From Agromyces aurantiacus (lineage in GTDB: Bacteria; Actinomycetota; Actinomycetes; Actinomycetales; Microbacteriaceae): a DNA stretch of 64,000 nt. The stretch covers positions 3,658,001 through 3,722,000 of the forward strand of contig NZ_JAFBBW010000001.1 in NCBI RefSeq assembly GCF_016907355.1, given 5' to 3'. The notes beneath the pieces were generated by a model. It ran no database searches. It saw only the letters and a program-made list of their open reading frames with translations, and was not told where the DNA came from. Of this stretch, positions 56,553 through 64,000 are shown piece after piece. A program made the position numbers and the translations under genes. How positions within the stretch are numbered: position 1 is the stretch's first letter; each line of letters begins with the position of its first letter.

Positions 56553-59498
56553 ATGATCTTCTCCCTCGTGACGTTCGCCGCAGTGGCCCTCGCCACGCCG
56601 TTCGCCGCGAGGCTGCTCGGTCGGCACATCTTCCCCGTCGTCGCGATCGTCCCGACGGCGGTGTTCGCCTGGCTGCTCACGCTCGTGCCGGCGGTCGCGG
56701 GCGGCGCCGTCCTCACCGAGCGCATCGAGTGGATCCGCGCGCTCGACATCGCCCTGTCGTTCCGCCTCGACGCGCTCTCGCTGCTGCTCGCCCTCGTCGT
56801 CACGGGCATCGGCGCGCTCGTGCTGCTCTACTGCACCTGGTACTTCCGCGACGACGAGCCCTCGCTGGGCCGGTTCGCGGCGCTCCTGCTCGGGTTCGCG
56901 GGCGTCATGCTCGGGCTCGTGACGGCCGACGACGTGTTCGTGCTGTTCACGTTCTGGGAGGCCACGAGCGTGCTCTCCTACCTGCTCATCGCGCACGACG
57001 CCGGCAAGCGCGAGGCGCGCGGCGCCGCACTGCAGGCCCTGACCGTCACCACGTTCGGCGGCCTCGCGATGCTCGTCGGGCTCGTGATCCTCGTCGTCGC
57101 CGGCGGCACGACGTCGGTCGCCGAGCTCGTCGCGAACCCCGTGACGGGCGTCGCGGGCGAAGTGGCCATCGCGCTCGTGCTCGTCGGCGCGATCTCGAAG
57201 AGCGCGCTCGTGCCCTTCCACTTCTGGCTGCCCGCCGCGATGGCCGCGCCGACCCCGGTCTCGGCGTACCTGCACGCCGCCGCCATGGTGAAGGCGGGCG
57301 TGTACCTCGTCGCGCTCCTCGCCCCGGGGTACGCCGACCTCGCGGTCTGGTCTCCGATCGTCGTCGGCCTCGGCGCGTTCACGATGCTGGTCGGCGGATG
57401 GCGCGCCCTCCGCCAGACCGATCTGAAGCTGCTGCTCGCGTACGGCACGGTGAGCCAGCTCGGCTTCCTCGTGCTCGTCGTCGGCCTCGGCACACGCGAC
57501 GCCGCCCTGGCCGGCACCGCGCTGCTGCTCGCCCACGCGCTCTTCAAGGCGGCGCTGTTCCTCACGGTGGGCATCGTCGACCACGCGTCGGGCACGCGCG
57601 ATCTGCGCCTGCTGTCCGGGCTGGGCCGCCGGATGCCGTGGCTCGCGGCGTTCGCGACCATCGCCGCGGCATCGATGGCGGGCGTCCCGCCCCTGCTCGG
57701 CTTCGTCGCCAAGGAGGCCGTCTTCACCGCCGAGCTCCACGCGGGCGCCGCCGGCGACCCGTGGGCATGGGTCGGGCTCGCGGCGGCCGTGATCGGCTCG
57801 ATGCTGACCGTGGCCTACAGCGTGCGCTTCGTGTGGGGCGCCTTCGGCACCAAGCCCGAGGTCGCCCCCGTCGAGTTGCACCGCGAACCGGCCCTGATGT
57901 CGCTCGCGCCGGGCGTGCTCGCCGCGGCATCGCTCGTCACGGCCGTCGCGGCACCGGTCATCGAGCCGCTCCTCGCGACCTATGCCGCCGCGCTCCCGGG
58001 CTCCGACGCGTACCACCTCGGCCTGTGGCACGGGCTCGAGCCCGCGCTGGCCGTGTCGGCGCTCGTGTTCGGCGTCGGCATCCTGCTCGTGTGGGCCCGA
58101 GCCGGCGTCGCGCGCCTGCAGGCCGCCGTGCCCGACCTGGTGGAGTCGGCGCGCGGCTACGTGCACGTCGTGAGCGCCGTCGACCGCGGCGCCGCTCGCG
58201 TGACGAGCGTCATCCAGTCCGGCGGGCTGCCCGGCTACCTCGCGGTGATCGTCACGGTGTTCGTGCTCGGGCTGGGCGGCGCGGCCCTCGCCGACTCGGT
58301 GTGGCCCGACGACGTCCGCCTCGCCGACGACCCCGCCCAGCCGCTCATCGGCCTCGTGATGGTCACCGCGGCGATCGCGGCGGTCGCGATGCGGCAGCGG
58401 ATCGCCGCGGTGCTGCTCGTCGGCGCGACCGGGTACGGCATGGTGCTCGTGTTCGGCATGGCCGGCGCACCCGACCTCGCGCTCACCCAGGCGCTCGTCG
58501 AGACGATCACGATCGTGATCGTCGTCCTGGTGTTCCGGCGCCTCCCGCGACGCGTCACCACGCGCCGCGCGGTCGTGCGCGCGCCCGTCCGGATCGCGCT
58601 CGGCGTGCTCGCCGGCACCGTCATGGCCGTGATCGGCGTGGTCGCCCTGGGCGCGCGGACCGAGCCCACGATCGCCGAGGGCCTGCCGGCGCTCGCCACC
58701 GAGGCGCACGCGAAGAACATCGTCAATGCACTGCTCGTCGACCTGCGCGCGTGGGACACGCTGGGAGAAATCTCGGTGCTCGTGGCGGTCGCGACCGGCG
58801 TCGCGAGCCTCATCTTCGTCTCGGGCCGCCAGGGCGGCGCACCGCGCCTCGACGACGTCGAGCACCGCGACCGGCTGCGCCCGCTGCCCGAGCAGGCCGA
58901 CAGCATGCGGGCGCCCCGGCGCCGGCTCGCCGATGTCGAGCACGAGACGGATGCCGCGGCCGAGGCCGCCTCGACGCGCCAGACCTGGCTCCTGGCCGGT
59001 CGCACGCTCTCGCCCCGCAATCGCTCGATCCTCGTCGAGGTACTCGTGCGCCTGCTGTTCCATCCGGCGATCGTGGTCTCGGTCTTCCTGCTCTTCGTCG
59101 GGCACAACGCGCCGGGCGGCGGCTTCGCCGGCGGGCTCGTCGCCGGGCTCGCGCTCGTCGCGCGCTACCTCGCGGGCGGGCGCTACGAACTCGGCGAGGC
59201 GGCACCCGTCGATGCCGGCGCGCTGCTCGGCACGGGCCTGCTCATCGCGGCCGGCACCGCGGCATCCTCGCTCGTGTTCGGGCTGGCGGTCTTCGAGTCG
59301 AGCTGGTTCGAGACCGAGGTGCCGGTGCTCGGCACGATCTCGATCGGCACCTCGACGCTGTTCGACATCGGCGTCTACCTGGTGGTGGTGGGCCTCGTGC
59401 TCGACATCCTGCGAACGCTCGGCGCCGAGATCGATCGCCAGATGGACGAGGCCGGCCCCGACGCGGTCGCCGAGGACCCCGCGGAGGTGCGCGCATGA
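56553..59498 (+). CDS. mrpA: Mrp antiporter subunit A (A-B fusion)
   Basis: A 981-residue membrane protein with about 23 helices, the main subunit of the Mrp Na+/H+ antiporter. Residues 1-640 are the NuoL-like proton channel (VTADDVFVLFTFWEATSVLSYLLIAHDAGKREAR, with glutamate of the WE motif, and SAYLHAAAMVKAGVYLVALL with its Lys). Residues 700-800 match the MnhB-linked DUF4040 region. The C-terminal part (FHPAIVVSVFLLFVGHNAPGGGFAGGLVAG) is the MnhB domain. No separate mrpB follows. The ATG at 56553 after GGGAGAGCGG is preferred to the upstream GTG. The stop overlaps mrpC by ATGA. Confidence 0.93.
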   Translation: MIFSLVTFAAVALATPFAARLLGRHIFPVVAIVPTAVFAWLLTLVPAVAGGAVLTERIEWIRALDIALSFRLDALSLLLALVVTGIGALVLLYCTWYFRDDEPSLGRFAALLLGFAGVMLGLVTADDVFVLFTFWEATSVLSYLLIAHDAGKREARGAALQALTVTTFGGLAMLVGLVILVVAGGTTSVAELVANPVTGVAGEVAIALVLVGAISKSALVPFHFWLPAAMAAPTPVSAYLHAAAMVKAGVYLVALLAPGYADLAVWSPIVVGLGAFTMLVGGWRALRQTDLKLLLAYGTVSQLGFLVLVVGLGTRDAALAGTALLLAHALFKAALFLTVGIVDHASGTRDLRLLSGLGRRMPWLAAFATIAAASMAGVPPLLGFVAKEAVFTAELHAGAAGDPWAWVGLAAAVIGSMLTVAYSVRFVWGAFGTKPEVAPVELHREPALMSLAPGVLAAASLVTAVAAPVIEPLLATYAAALPGSDAYHLGLWHGLEPALAVSALVFGVGILLVWARAGVARLQAAVPDLVESARGYVHVVSAVDRGAARVTSVIQSGGLPGYLAVIVTVFVLGLGGAALADSVWPDDVRLADDPAQPLIGLVMVTAAIAAVAMRQRIAAVLLVGATGYGMVLVFGMAGAPDLALTQALVETITIVIVVLVFRRLPRRVTTRRAVVRAPVRIALGVLAGTVMAVIGVVALGARTEPTIAEGLPALATEAHAKNIVNALLVDLRAWDTLGEISVLVAVATGVASLIFVSGRQGGAPRLDDVEHRDRLRPLPEQADSMRAPRRRLADVEHETDAAAEAASTRQTWLLAGRTLSPRNRSILVEVLVRLLFHPAIVVSVFLLFVGHNAPGGGFAGGLVAGLALVARYLAGGRYELGEAAPVDAGALLGTGLLIAAGTAASSLVFGLAVFESSWFETEVPVLGTISIGTSTLFDIGVYLVVVGLVLDILRTLGAEIDRQMDEAGPDAVAEDPAEVRA

Positions 59499-59950
59499 GC
59501 CCCTCCCTGACCCTCGTGATCGTCGCCGCGGTGCTCTTCGGCTCGGGGATCGCCGTGATGCTCGAGCGCAGCCTCACGCGCGTGCTCATCGGGTTCCTGC
59601 TCGTCGGCAACGGCGTGAACCTGTTCATGTTCACGATGGGCGGCGAACCCGGCATCGCGCCGATCCTCGCCGACGGCGTGGATCCGGCCGAGCTCTCCGA
59701 CCCGCTCCCCCAGGCCTTCATCCTCACCGCGATCGTGATCAACCTCGGCATCACGGCGTTCATGCTGGCCCTCATCTACCGCAGCTGGTGGCTCGCGCAG
59801 CTCGGTGAGGCCGGCGACCTCATCGGCGACGAGGACGAGATCGCCGAGGACGCCGAGGAGGCCGCCGACCTCATCCGCAGCTCGGCGGCCGACGAGCGGG
59901 CGATCCTCGAGGTGCTCGATGCGAGCGACGAGGACGGGGGTCGCGCGTGA
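59495..59950 (+). CDS. mrpC: Mrp antiporter subunit C
   Basis: A 151-residue NuoK-like subunit. Three helices (LTLVIVAAVLFGSGIAVMLERSLTRVLIGFLLVGNGVNLFMF; AFILTAIVINLGITAFMLALIYRSWW) carry the NuoK-type Glu and the N-G-V-N motif. The C-terminal about 45 residues are acidic and unusual (EIAEDAEEAADLIRSSAADERAILE). It lies between mrpA and mrpD with 4-bp overlaps at both ends. Confidence 0.9.
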   Translation: MSPSLTLVIVAAVLFGSGIAVMLERSLTRVLIGFLLVGNGVNLFMFTMGGEPGIAPILADGVDPAELSDPLPQAFILTAIVINLGITAFMLALIYRSWWLAQLGEAGDLIGDEDEIAEDAEEAADLIRSSAADERAILEVLDASDEDGGRA

Positions 59951-61563
59951 ACCAGGCCCTCGTCCCGCTGATCGTCCTGCTGCCGCTGCTCGGCGCGGCG
60001 AGCGCACTCATCCTCGGCCGCCGCCTGCGCGCGCAGATGGCCGTGAGCACGATCGTGCTCGCCGCGGTCGTCGTGATCGCGGCGATCCTGCTCGCGGAGG
60101 TCGACGGCGACGACGCGGGCGTCGCGGTCGCGGTCGGGGCCTGGCCGCCGCCGTACGGCATCGTGCTCGTGGTCGACCGGCTCTCGGCGATCATGGTGAT
60201 CATCTCGGCGCTCATGCTGCTGGGCGTCCTCGTCTACGCCGTCGGGCAGGGCATCGCCGACCAGCACCGCGAGACCCCGGTGTCGATCTTCCATCCGGCC
60301 TACCTGATCCTGTCGGCCGGCGTCTTCAACGCGTTCATCGCCGGCGACCTCTTCAACCTCTACGTCGGCTTCGAGATCCTGCTCTCGGCCAGCTACGTGC
60401 TGCTGACGCTCGGCGGCACGGGCGAGCGGATCCGCGCGGGCGTGACGTACATCATCGTGAGCCTCGTCTCGTCGCTGTTCTTCCTCAGCGCGATCGCGCT
60501 GGTCTACGGCGCGACGGGCACCGCCAACATCGCGCAGCTCTCGGTGCGCATCGCGGAGCTCCCGCAGGACGTCCAGCTGATCCTGCACCTGCTGTTGCTC
60601 ATCGCCTTCGGGATCAAGGCCGCGGTCTTCCCGCTGTCGTTCTGGCTGCCCGACTCGTACCCGACCGCGCCGGCGCCGGTCACGGCGGTGTTCGCGGGCC
60701 TGCTCACGAAGGTCGGGGTCTACGCGATCATCCGCACCGAGACCGTGATCTTCCCCGAGAGCGACCTCACGACGCTCTTCCTCGTGATCGGCGGGCTCAC
60801 GATGGCGATCGGGATCCTCGGCGCGCTCACGCAGGCCGACATCAAGCGACTGCTCTCGTTCACGCTGGTCAGCCACATCGGCTACATGATCTTCGGCATC
60901 GGGCTGGCGAGCGTGGCGGGGCTCGCCGCCACCATCTATTACGTCGTGCACCACATCAGCGTCCAGACCACGCTGTTCCTCACGACCGGGCTCATCGAGC
61001 GTTTCGGCGGGTCCACCTCGATCACGCGGCTCGGCGGACTGCGGCGTGCCTCGCCGCTGCTCGCCATCCTGTTCTTCGTGCCCGCGATGAACCTCGGCGG
61101 CATCCCGCCGTTCTCGGGCTTCCTCGGCAAGGTCGGCCTGTTCCTGGCGGGGGCGGATGCCGCGAACGGCACGACCTCGACCGAGACCCTCGGCACCTCG
61201 AGCACCGGTCCCGACTGGCTGATCTGGACGGTCATCGCGGTCGGCGCCGCGACCTCGCTCGTCACGCTGTACGCCCTCACCCGCTTCTGGAACCTCGCGT
61301 TCTGGCGGCCGCGCGGCGAGCTCGAGGGCTACCGCTCGCGCCTGATCGACTCGGTGCAGGAGGCGCCGGCGGGGGCGACGATGGTCGCGACCCGCACGAC
61401 CCCGGTCATGATGACGGCGGCCACCGCGGCCATGGTGGCCCTCACCGTCGCGCTCACCGTCTTCGCCGGCCCGCTGTTCGAGCTCTCCGGCCGCGCGGCC
61501 GAGAACCTCCGCGACGCGAGCACGTACGTCTCGCTGGTCTTCCCCGAGGGGGTGGTGCGATGA
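59947..61563 (+). CDS. mrpD: Mrp antiporter subunit D
   Basis: A 538-residue NuoM/N-like subunit with about 14 helices. Motifs include FNLYVGFEILLSASYVLLTLGGTGERIRAG (Glu in the conserved helix) and AFGIKAAVFPLSFWLPDSYPTAPAPVTAVFAGLLTKVGVYAIIR (Lys residues of the proton path). QADIKRLLSFTLVSHIGYM is also conserved. The gene begins with GTG overlapping the mrpC stop and ends overlapping mrpE. It forms the second antiporter-like channel of the complex. Confidence 0.93.
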   Translation: MNQALVPLIVLLPLLGAASALILGRRLRAQMAVSTIVLAAVVVIAAILLAEVDGDDAGVAVAVGAWPPPYGIVLVVDRLSAIMVIISALMLLGVLVYAVGQGIADQHRETPVSIFHPAYLILSAGVFNAFIAGDLFNLYVGFEILLSASYVLLTLGGTGERIRAGVTYIIVSLVSSLFFLSAIALVYGATGTANIAQLSVRIAELPQDVQLILHLLLLIAFGIKAAVFPLSFWLPDSYPTAPAPVTAVFAGLLTKVGVYAIIRTETVIFPESDLTTLFLVIGGLTMAIGILGALTQADIKRLLSFTLVSHIGYMIFGIGLASVAGLAATIYYVVHHISVQTTLFLTTGLIERFGGSTSITRLGGLRRASPLLAILFFVPAMNLGGIPPFSGFLGKVGLFLAGADAANGTTSTETLGTSSTGPDWLIWTVIAVGAATSLVTLYALTRFWNLAFWRPRGELEGYRSRLIDSVQEAPAGATMVATRTTPVMMTAATAAMVALTVALTVFAGPLFELSGRAAENLRDASTYVSLVFPEGVVR

Positions 61564-62213
61564 CGGATGCCGTAGGCCCGCCCGACGCGCCGGCGATCCC
61601 GCCGACCCGCCCCGACGAGCTCACCCGCTGGCAGGTCGTCTGGCGGCAGGTGCCGCTGCTCGTCGGCCTCGTCGTGCTGTGGGTCTTCCTCTGGGATCAC
61701 GTCGACGTGCTCACGGTCACGACGGGCGTCGTGCTCGCGATCGCGGTCACCCGCACCCTCTACCTCCCGCCGGTCCTGCTCAGCGGCCGGTTCGACCCGT
61801 GGCGCGGACTGCTCCTCGGGCTGCGCATGATGTTCGACGTCGCGGTGGCGTCGCTGCAGATCGCGTTCCGGGCCGTGCAGCCCGGGTGGCGCCCCATGAA
61901 CGCGCTCATCGCCGTGCAGCTGCTCACGCGGTCCGACCTCGTCACGACGCTCACCGCCGAGGCGATCTCGGTCGTGCCCGGCACCGTCGTGGTCGACATC
62001 GACCGCGAGCGGGGCCTGCTCTACCTGCACGCCTTCGCGACCCGGACCCCCGCGGATCTCGACCGGGTCCGACGGCAGGTGCTCGGCACCGAGGAGCGGA
62101 TCGTCCTCGCGATCGGCACGCGCGAGCAGGCGGCGGCGGTGCGGGCCGCGCGCCGCGAGCGACGCGGCGACCGACGGTCCGCACCGGAAGCGCCGGGGAA
62201 GGAGCACGCATGA
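61560..62213 (+). CDS. mrpE: Mrp antiporter subunit E
   Basis: A 217-residue subunit with an N-terminal helix pair (QVPLLVGLVVLWVFLWDHVDVLTVTTGVVLAIAVTRTLYLP) and the conserved soluble domain (MMFDVAVASLQIAFRAVQPG, TRSDLVTTLTAEAISVVPGTVVVDIDRERGLLYLHAF). The tail is basic (RAARRERRGDRR). It overlaps mrpD and mrpF by 4 bp each. Confidence 0.9.
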   Translation: MTDAVGPPDAPAIPPTRPDELTRWQVVWRQVPLLVGLVVLWVFLWDHVDVLTVTTGVVLAIAVTRTLYLPPVLLSGRFDPWRGLLLGLRMMFDVAVASLQIAFRAVQPGWRPMNALIAVQLLTRSDLVTTLTAEAISVVPGTVVVDIDRERGLLYLHAFATRTPADLDRVRRQVLGTEERIVLAIGTREQAAAVRAARRERRGDRRSAPEAPGKEHA

Positions 62214-62482
62214 CTCCGCTCGTGATCATGGGCCTCGCGGCCGGCGTGATGTTCGGCGTGGGGGCGATCGCCGCGCTCGTGCGGGTGATCAAGGGACCCT
62301 CGATCCTCGACCGGGCCCTCGCGACCGACGTGCTGCTCGCGATCGCGATCTGCGGGCTCGGCGCCGAGATGGCGATCAACCGGCACACCGACACGCTCGT
62401 CGTGCTGCTCGTGCTCGCGCTGTTCGCGATCCTCGGCTCGATCGCGATCGCCCGATTCATCGGCAAGGAGGATGCGTCGTGA
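62210..62482 (+). CDS. mrpF: Mrp antiporter subunit F
   Basis: A 90-residue subunit with three helices (IMGLAAGVMFGVGAIAALVRVIKG; LATDVLLAIAICGLGAEM; TLVVLLVLALFAILGSIAIARFI). The GPSILDRALATD loop with its conserved D is characteristic. It overlaps mrpE and mrpG by 4 bp each. Confidence 0.9.
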   Translation: MTPLVIMGLAAGVMFGVGAIAALVRVIKGPSILDRALATDVLLAIAICGLGAEMAINRHTDTLVVLLVLALFAILGSIAIARFIGKEDAS

Positions 62483-62874
62483 CGGCCAGCGAACTCGGCA
62501 TCGGCGTGCTCATCCTGCTGAGCGGCTTCCTCTCGATGGCCGCGGGGATCGGCGTGCTGCGCTTCCCCGACGTGCTGACGCGCCTGCACGCGGCGACGAA
62601 GCCGCAGGTCCTCGGCCTCGCCGTGGTCCTGCTCGCCATCGTGCTGCGCGTGCCGACCTGGGGCGTGCTCTCCACGGTCGTGCTCATCATGACGTTCCAG
62701 CTGCTCACGCAGCCGATGACCGCGCACATGCTGGGCCGCGCCGCGTACCGCTCCGACTTCGTGCGGCGCGACCTGCTCATCGAGGACGACCTCGGCCGCG
62801 ACATCGCCGAGCACGAGCACGACGACGCGCCCGATGGGAGCCACGAGGGGCGGGAGGGCGACCCGGCCCGCTGA
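62479..62874 (+). CDS. mrpG: Mrp antiporter subunit G
   Basis: A 131-residue subunit with three helices (LGIGVLILLSGFLSMAAGIGVLRFP; VLGLAVVLLAIVLRVP; VLSTVVLIMTFQLLTQPMTAHMLGRAAYR). The GVLRFPDVLTRLHAATKP motif identifies MrpG. It begins with GTG overlapping mrpF and ends the six-gene operon. Its acidic tail (DIAEHEHDDAPDGSHEGREGD) is histidine- and aspartate-rich. Confidence 0.9.
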   Translation: MTASELGIGVLILLSGFLSMAAGIGVLRFPDVLTRLHAATKPQVLGLAVVLLAIVLRVPTWGVLSTVVLIMTFQLLTQPMTAHMLGRAAYRSDFVRRDLLIEDDLGRDIAEHEHDDAPDGSHEGREGDPAR

Positions 62875-62965
62875 GCGTCCGCCGTGCGTTGCGCGCCGGT
62901 GCCCCCGCGAGGACAATGAGCCTCGAGTCCGGGGCTCCGCCCGCGGTCTCGAGGGGATGGCAGAG

Positions 62966-64000
62966 ATGGCCCGGGCCGTCACCCTCGCCGAACTCGACGA
63001 GGACGATCGCAACCTCCGCTTCTGGAGGCTGCAGCGCCGCATGCCCGCGGCGTGGGCCGCAGCGGCGGATTCCGGCGGCGAATCCGTGGTCGTGCTCCCC
63101 TCGATCGCGAGCGGGCCGACCGTCACGCGCAGCGGAAGCCTCGCGCAGGCCTACGAGGAGCGGTTCCTCTTCCTGCTGCTCCTGCTCCGACGCCCGGGCC
63201 TCCGGATCGTGTACGTCACGTCGACGCCCGTCGACCCGCGGATCGTCGAGTACTACCTCGCGCTCCTGCCGGGCGTCGTGCCGAGCGATGCACGATCGCG
63301 GCTGTCGATGGTCTCGGTCGGCGACGGATCGGCACGTCCGCTGAGCGCGAAGCTGCTCGACCGGCCGCGCGTGCTCGAGCGGATCGCCGCTTTCATCCCC
63401 GACCGCGCGCGCAGCCACCTCATCCCGTACGCGACCACGCGGCTCGAGCGCGACGTCGCCCTCACGCTGGGCATCCCCGTGTACGGCGCCGAGCCCGCCC
63501 TCGCGACCTGGGGCAGCAAGTCCGGCGGACGCCGGCTGTTCCACGAGGTCGGCATCGCGCATCCCGCGGGCGCCGAGGCGCTGCACGGCCTCGACGACGT
63601 CGCCGAGGCCATCGAGCGGTTGCTCGCGGAGCGCCCCGGCCTGCGGTACGCGATCGTGAAGCTCGACTACGGCGTATCGGGCTCGGGCAACGCGCTCGTC
63701 GACCTCGACGGCATCGCCGACCTGCCGGCTCGGCAGCGGAGGGCGGCGATCGACGAGCGGGTGCGCGAGATGCGCTTCGACTGGCCCGAGACGCCGCGCG
63801 AGCGGTACCTGTCGGTGCTGGCCTCGGAGGGCGGGGTGGTCGAGGAGCGGCTCGCCGGGGCGGAGGTCCTCAGCCCGAGCGTGCAGCTCCAGGTGCTGCC
63901 CGACGGCACGGTCGAAGTCGTCTCGACGCACGACCAGCTGCTCGGCGGGACGAGCGGCCAGAGCTTCCTCGGCTGCGTCTTCCCCGCAAACCCCGCGTAC
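62966..64000 (+). CDS. ATP-grasp (PGM1-related peptide-ligase-like) protein, partial
   Basis: The first 345 codons of a gene that runs off the window. The N-terminal part (about 25-155) is the preATP-grasp domain (RPGLRIVYVTSTPVDPRIVEYYLALLPGVV; AKLLDRPRVLERIAAFIPD). The ATP-grasp part follows (LALTLGIPVYGAEPALATWGSKSGGRRLFHEVGIAHPAG; YAIVKLDYGVSGSGNALVDL; STHDQLLGGTSGQSFLGCVFPA). This subgroup includes PGM1-like enzymes that form amide bonds. The ATG at 62966 follows GAGGGG; 62957 is the alternative. The substrate is unknown. Confidence 0.82.
   Translation, partial: MARAVTLAELDEDDRNLRFWRLQRRMPAAWAAAADSGGESVVVLPSIASGPTVTRSGSLAQAYEERFLFLLLLLRRPGLRIVYVTSTPVDPRIVEYYLALLPGVVPSDARSRLSMVSVGDGSARPLSAKLLDRPRVLERIAAFIPDRARSHLIPYATTRLERDVALTLGIPVYGAEPALATWGSKSGGRRLFHEVGIAHPAGAEALHGLDDVAEAIERLLAERPGLRYAIVKLDYGVSGSGNALVDLDGIADLPARQRRAAIDERVREMRFDWPETPRERYLSVLASEGGVVEERLAGAEVLSPSVQLQVLPDGTVEVVSTHDQLLGGTSGQSFLGCVFPANPAY

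Noticed and set aside
56553..59498. MrpA-MrpB fusion as a novelty
   Set aside because: Fused A and B subunits are a known form of this antiporter in actinobacteria and other bacteria.
1..64000. tRNA, rRNA, insertion-sequence or prophage genes
   Set aside because: I looked for cloverleaf-type sequences, transposase/integrase motifs and phage structural proteins and found none that I could support.

Overview
The window is about 73% G+C with strongly GC-ending codons. It carries mycoredoxin-type glutaredoxin, LLM/F420-type oxidoreductases, an Mrp-type cation antiporter operon and many ATGA/GTGA-overlapping genes. Together these point to the chromosome of a high-GC actinobacterium. The constant use of GATGCC and GCATCC words is most like Microbacteriaceae (Agromyces/Microbacterium relatives); that family placement is an inference. 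I saw no rRNA, tRNA, transposase, integrase, phage structural gene or CRISPR array.

Layout. 0.1-8.9 kb: EamA exporter, FAD-dependent amine oxidase with a divergent TetR regulator and palindromic operator, a 44-bp dyad repeat set, gap, a VanZ-like protein, a DJ-1/AraC regulator, a membrane-inserted alpha/beta-hydrolase and a TetR regulator. 8.9-16.2 kb: two NAD-dependent epimerase/reductases, an SDR, small membrane proteins, a nucleoside deaminase, and two overlapping secreted proteins joined across a low-GC patch. 16.4-22.4 kb: 5'-3' exonuclease, msrB-msrA, FUSC-type transporter, and an ArsR-SRPBCC-metallo-beta-lactamase operon with a clear operator-promoter. 22.5-30 kb: a three-part kinase/PLP-lyase fusion, YbdK-type carboxylate-amine ligase, TspO-like protein, dienelactone-hydrolase-like enzyme, TM2 protein and SDR. 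30.2-35.3 kb: an NCS1 permease-agmatine deiminase-amidase operon facing a TetR gene across a 20-bp perfect palindrome, probably an agmatine or nucleobase-analogue uptake and degradation unit.

35.5-43.8 kb: a RecB-nuclease/SF1-helicase fusion and a mycoredoxin-like protein, followed by the most interesting locus of the window. This is a two-gene operon of an 849-aa PfkB-like/AAA+/RyR-domain protein and a membrane-anchored TIR-domain protein, overlapping by GTGA and followed by three copies of a 48-bp repeat. The domain set (nucleotide-binding sensor folds, a STAND-like switch ATPase, a TIR effector) resembles nucleotide-signalling immune systems, but I know of no described system with this exact architecture.

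43.8-56.4 kb: metabolic enzymes (two LLM oxidoreductases, BBE-type FAD oxidase, GH13 alpha-glucosidase, macrolide-type glycosyltransferase), a baeRF-family protein, a hexapeptide-repeat protein, a tandem FKBP lipoprotein, a methyltransferase and a rhodanese. 56.5-62.9 kb: the mrpA-C-D-E-F-G operon (A and B fused), six genes linked by 4-bp overlaps, extruding Na+ in exchange for protons. The window ends inside an ATP-grasp gene.

Regulatory sequence recurs in readable form: TANNNT -10 boxes 10-30 bp before starts, several probably leaderless genes, perfect palindromes beside TetR/ArsR genes, and long GC-rich hairpins between convergent genes.
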